Origin: UBA1049 sp964525815
GTDB lineage: Bacteria > Bacillota > Clostridia > Oscillospirales > CAG-382
DNA: 7,942 nucleotides
Direction of reading: 5' to 3'
Assembly (NCBI GenBank): GCA_964525815.1
Contig: CAZGJQ010000092.1
Span: 1 to 7,942, forward strand
Positions 5,633 through 7,942 of this stretch are shown here, piece by piece (the stretch's first letter is position 1; every line of letters starts with the position of its first letter). A model generated the notes under the pieces. It had not been told where the DNA came from. It was given only the letters and a program-made list of their open reading frames with translations, and made no database searches. Made by a program: the position numbers and the translations under genes.

Positions 5633-7732
5633 ATGTTTGAGAATTTTAGAAAGTTTGAGTTTGAGTTCGCCGGCAGACCGTTGACTGTAGAAACGGGAAA
5701 AATGGCACAGCTCTCCAGCGGCTCCTGTCTTGTAAGATACGGAGACACGGTCATACTCGCAAATGCAACCGCTTCGGCGGCTCCGAGAGACGGCATAGAC
5801 TTTTTGCCTCTTTCGGTTGACTTTGAGGAAAGGCTATATGCAGCGGGTAAAATACCCGGCAGCTTTAATCGTCGGGAGGGACGACCTTCTCAAAAGGCCG
5901 TACTCGCCTCTCGTCTTATTGACAGACCGATACGCCCGCTCTTCCCTAAGAACCTGCGCAACGATATAGTCCTTTCGCTGACCGTTATGTCCGCCGACCC
6001 CGATTGCTCTCCCGAGATTTCGGCCATGATAGGCGCATCCATAGCGCTTTCTATTTCTGATATTCCCTGGAACGGACCCATCGGTGGTGCTTTTGTCGGG
6101 CTTGTGGACGGGAAGCCGGTTATCAACCCGACGGCAGAGCAGCGTGAGGCAAGCGATTTGGAGCTTACCGTAGCCGCCACCAAGGAAAAGGTTGTAATGA
6201 TAGAAGCGGGTGCGGACGAGGTTTCGGACGACTTGATGTACGAGAGTATAATTGCGGCGCACGAAGCAATTAAGCCCCTTATCGACTTCATAAACAGCAT
6301 ACAAAAGGAAATTGGAAAAGAGAAGTTTGAGTATCCGGCATTTGAGCTGGACAAGGAGCTGTTCGACAAGGTTTCGGAGCTGGCATCGGAGGATGTAAAA
6401 GCGGCTCTGAATACGGATGATAAGCGTATTCGAGACGAAAGGCTTAAGCCTGTCTACGAAAAGGTGTTCGAGGCGCTTCAGGAGGAATACCCCGAGCATA
6501 CAGCAATGATAAACGAGTGTATGTATCAGCTCCAAAAGAAGATTGTACGCCGTTGGCTGCTGGACGAACAGAAGAGAGTGGACGGCAGAAGGATGGACGA
6601 GATACGCTCGCTTTCGGCTGAGGTTTCCCTGCTCCCGAGAACACACGGCTCGGGTATGTTCACCAGAGGACAGACACAGGTGCTAACTACAGCTACCCTT
6701 GCTCCCCTGAGAGAGGCACAGCTGCTTGACGGTATCGACGACGAAGAAACAAAGAGATATATGCATCATTACAATATGCCGGGTTATTCGGTGGGCGAGG
6801 CAAAATCCGCACGCAGCCCCGGCAGACGGGAGATAGGACACGGTGCGCTTGCGGAGCGTTCTCTTGAGCCCGTATTGCCTTCCAAGGAGGACTTCCCCTA
6901 TGCAATAAGACTGGTTTCCGAGGTTATCTCCTCCAACGGCTCCACCAGCCAGGCCTCGGTATGCGGCTCCTCCCTTGCGCTTATGGATGCCGGAGTACCC
7001 ATAAAAGCACCGGTAGCCGGTATTTCCTGCGGACTTATCACAGAGGCGGATCGCTGGATGACCATGATTGACATTCAGGGACTGGAGGACTTCTTCGGGG
7101 ATATGGACTTCAAGGTTGCCGGAACAAAAAACGGCATAACCTCTATTCAAATGGACCTTAAGATTGACGGGCTTACCCCCGAAATAATAAGGGAAGCCCT
7201 TACCACGACCGGAAAGGGTAGAATGCATATATTAGATAATGTAATGAACCCCTGCATTGCGGAGCCGAGACCGGAGGTCTCTAAGTATGCCCCAAAAATG
7301 ATTTCCACCAAAATAGACATTGAAAAAATCCGTGATGTCATAGGTTCGGGCGGTAAGGTTATTCAAAAAATATGTGCCGATACGGGTGCCAAAATAGACA
7401 TTGAGGATGACGGAAGCATTTTTATTGCTGCGATAGATAAAGAGGCCGCTTATATGGCTCTCCGCATTATCGAATCCATAACAAAGGATCCGGAGCCGGG
7501 TACGGTGTATACAGGTACGGTAACCCGTATAATGAACTTCGGTGCGTTCGTAGAAATCGCTCCCGGCAAGGAAGGCATGGTTCATATTTCCCAGCTGGAC
7601 AAAAAACGAGTCGGCAAGGTCGAGGATGTGGTTTCGGTCGGCGACCAAATCAAGGTTATTGTAACCGAAATCGACGACAAGGGCAGAATAAACCTCTCCC
7701 GCAAGGACGCTCTCGATTTGGTTGAGGACTGA
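5633..7732 (+). CDS. pnp: Polyribonucleotide nucleotidyltransferase (PNPase)
   Basis: A 699-residue, full-length PNPase that degrades RNA 3' to 5' using phosphate and can add tails in reverse; it acts as a cytosolic trimer in RNA turnover. Domains in order: RNase PH-like 1 (about 12-140, with AAGKIPGSFNRREGRPS at 70-86), the helical linker (about 150-235), RNase PH-like 2 (about 310-540), a KH domain with GSGG at 571-574, and an S1 RNA-binding domain (about 623-695, with GTVTRIMNFGAFVEI). The catalytic core is complete: RSPGRREIGHG (394-404), phosphate-binding SNGSTSQASVCGSS (434-447), and GDMDFKVAG (489-497), with aspartates D486 and D492 matching the known active-site pair. The start is supported by AAGGA six bases upstream and the usual N-terminus. 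It follows rpsO after a 224-base structured gap and ends at an intrinsic terminator. Confidence 0.98.
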   Translation: MFENFRKFEFEFAGRPLTVETGKMAQLSSGSCLVRYGDTVILANATASAAPRDGIDFLPLSVDFEERLYAAGKIPGSFNRREGRPSQKAVLASRLIDRPIRPLFPKNLRNDIVLSLTVMSADPDCSPEISAMIGASIALSISDIPWNGPIGGAFVGLVDGKPVINPTAEQREASDLELTVAATKEKVVMIEAGADEVSDDLMYESIIAAHEAIKPLIDFINSIQKEIGKEKFEYPAFELDKELFDKVSELASEDVKAALNTDDKRIRDERLKPVYEKVFEALQEEYPEHTAMINECMYQLQKKIVRRWLLDEQKRVDGRRMDEIRSLSAEVSLLPRTHGSGMFTRGQTQVLTTATLAPLREAQLLDGIDDEETKRYMHHYNMPGYSVGEAKSARSPGRREIGHGALAERSLEPVLPSKEDFPYAIRLVSEVISSNGSTSQASVCGSSLALMDAGVPIKAPVAGISCGLITEADRWMTMIDIQGLEDFFGDMDFKVAGTKNGITSIQMDLKIDGLTPEIIREALTTTGKGRMHILDNVMNPCIAEPRPEVSKYAPKMISTKIDIEKIRDVIGSGGKVIQKICADTGAKIDIEDDGSIFIAAIDKEAAYMALRIIESITKDPEPGTVYTGTVTRIMNFGAFVEIAPGKEGMVHISQLDKKRVGKVEDVVSVGDQIKVIVTEIDDKGRINLSRKDALDLVED

Positions 7733-7745
7733 TTTTAAACGCACA

Positions 7746-7780
7746 AAATGCCCGCAGTTTTTACTGCGGGCATTTGGTTT
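7746..7780 (+). terminator. Intrinsic terminator of pnp, possibly bidirectional
   Basis: A perfect 13-bp stem, AAATGCCCGCAGT (7746-7758) with its complement at 7763-7775, and a TTTT loop, 13 bases after the pnp stop. The plus-strand tail is CATTTGGTTTAT, T-rich but interrupted by GG. On the minus strand the hairpin is followed by TTTTGTGCGTTT, so it could also stop transcription from the right. Confidence 0.8.
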
Positions 7781-7942
7781 ATCCCTTGGCTTTTTTTGCA
7801 ATGTAGTCCAATTTCTTTAAGGTATCACAGTGCATTTGTAGGTACTGAAGACTTTCATACGGTATAAATTCTCTCAAAAACCTTTAACCCGAAGTTATAA
7901 ATTAACTTCAGGCGGTGTTTGTTTAACCTTTATAGGTACTTG
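7779..7942 (-). pseudogene. Possible decayed gene remnant converging on pnp (tentative)
   Basis: No intact gene is visible in this last stretch. On the minus strand, one frame reads RLNKHRLKLIYNFGLKVFER and on to a stop at 7855-7857. A second, overlapping frame reads EFIPYESLQYLQ then MHCDTLKKLDYIAKKAKG, with its stop at 7779-7781, beside the pnp terminator, where a convergent gene would end. A single one-base shift in the overlap (7855-7883) would join them, but further stops lie upstream (7930-7932; 7884-7886). The joined reading faintly recalls the C-terminal end of GTP cyclohydrolase II (G-L-x-V-x-E-R, then Y-L and D-x-L), but this is too weak to name it. A separate 32-residue ORF from TTG at 7877 is an alternative; its AAAGG is only three bases from the TTG. 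The stretch could also be chance in AT-rich sequence. Confidence 0.25.
7888..7912 (-). other. Inverted repeat / hairpin at the right edge
   Basis: TAACTTC and GAAGTTA arms (7891-7897 and 7903-7909) with a five-base loop, extended by two G-C pairs and a position (7890/7910) that pairs as a G-U wobble only in minus-strand RNA. This gives a 10-bp stem there. A run of five T follows about ten bases later on the minus strand, too far for a typical terminator. Confidence 0.4.

Noticed and set aside
5601..5684. Small open frame (27 codons, ATG at 5601) overlapping the pnp start
   Set aside because: It has no Shine-Dalgarno sequence, starts inside the hairpin before pnp and is out of frame with it; the pnp start is much better supported.
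5834..6646. Open frame of 270 codons antisense to pnp
   Set aside because: It lies entirely within the well-supported pnp gene, shows no family motif, and its leucine/arginine/cysteine-rich composition is typical of an antisense shadow.
7232..7801. Open frame of 189 codons on the minus strand across the pnp end
   Set aside because: It runs through the terminator hairpin and the pnp KH/S1 coding region, with low-complexity shadow composition and no ribosome binding site that I can see.
7839..7942. Direct repeat TAGGTACT near 7840 and 7934 as a possible insertion scar
   Set aside because: Only eight bases, with no transposase, inverted ends or other element structure between them.

Overview
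The window is a chromosomal segment that most likely comes from a low-to-moderate G+C Firmicute of class Clostridia. A gut Oscillospirales/Ruminococcaceae-type organism would fit, but that is inference. The supporting signs are a glgB-glgC-glgD-glgA operon with the GlgD paralogue typical of Firmicutes, AGGAGG-type ribosome binding sites, sigma-A-like promoters, and the rpsO-pnp gene pair. There are no mobile elements, CRISPR arrays, tRNAs or rRNAs.

Left half (1-4608, minus strand): a bacterial glycogen synthesis operon read right to left. A promoter (4580-4608) leads to glgB (branching enzyme, TTG start), glgC (catalytic ADP-glucose pyrophosphorylase subunit), glgD (its non-catalytic partner, start overlapping the glgC stop) and glgA (glycogen synthase, of which only the first 63 codons lie in the window). 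GlgC/GlgD make ADP-glucose, GlgA polymerises it into alpha-1,4-glucan and GlgB adds alpha-1,6 branches. The order is that of the Bacillus glg operon.

Middle (4609-5141): a small gene for a 61-residue single-pass membrane protein of unknown function (minus strand) and, divergent from it, the promoter and long leader of rpsO. Each direction has its own well-formed promoter. The rpsO leader can fold into a hairpin plus a larger stem whose loop can pair with the Shine-Dalgarno region. This pseudoknot-like arrangement recalls autoregulation by ribosomal protein S15.

Right half (5142-7780, plus strand): rpsO (ribosomal protein S15) and pnp (polynucleotide phosphorylase), separated by 224 bases with no gene but much RNA structure. 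It holds a 16-bp hairpin without a U-tract, a long extended stem-loop that resembles an RNase III substrate, and a helix that can hide the pnp Shine-Dalgarno sequence. pnp ends at a strong intrinsic terminator that could work in both directions.

Right edge (7779-7942): no intact gene. On the minus strand, converging on the pnp terminator, there are short protein-like stretches in different frames. They may be the remnant of a decayed gene, but the evidence is weak.

Most of the window is conserved housekeeping sequence. The points worth a second look are the structured rpsO and pnp leaders, the unassigned small membrane protein, the decayed-looking right edge, and an alanine where GlgA usually has the lysine of its KxGG motif.
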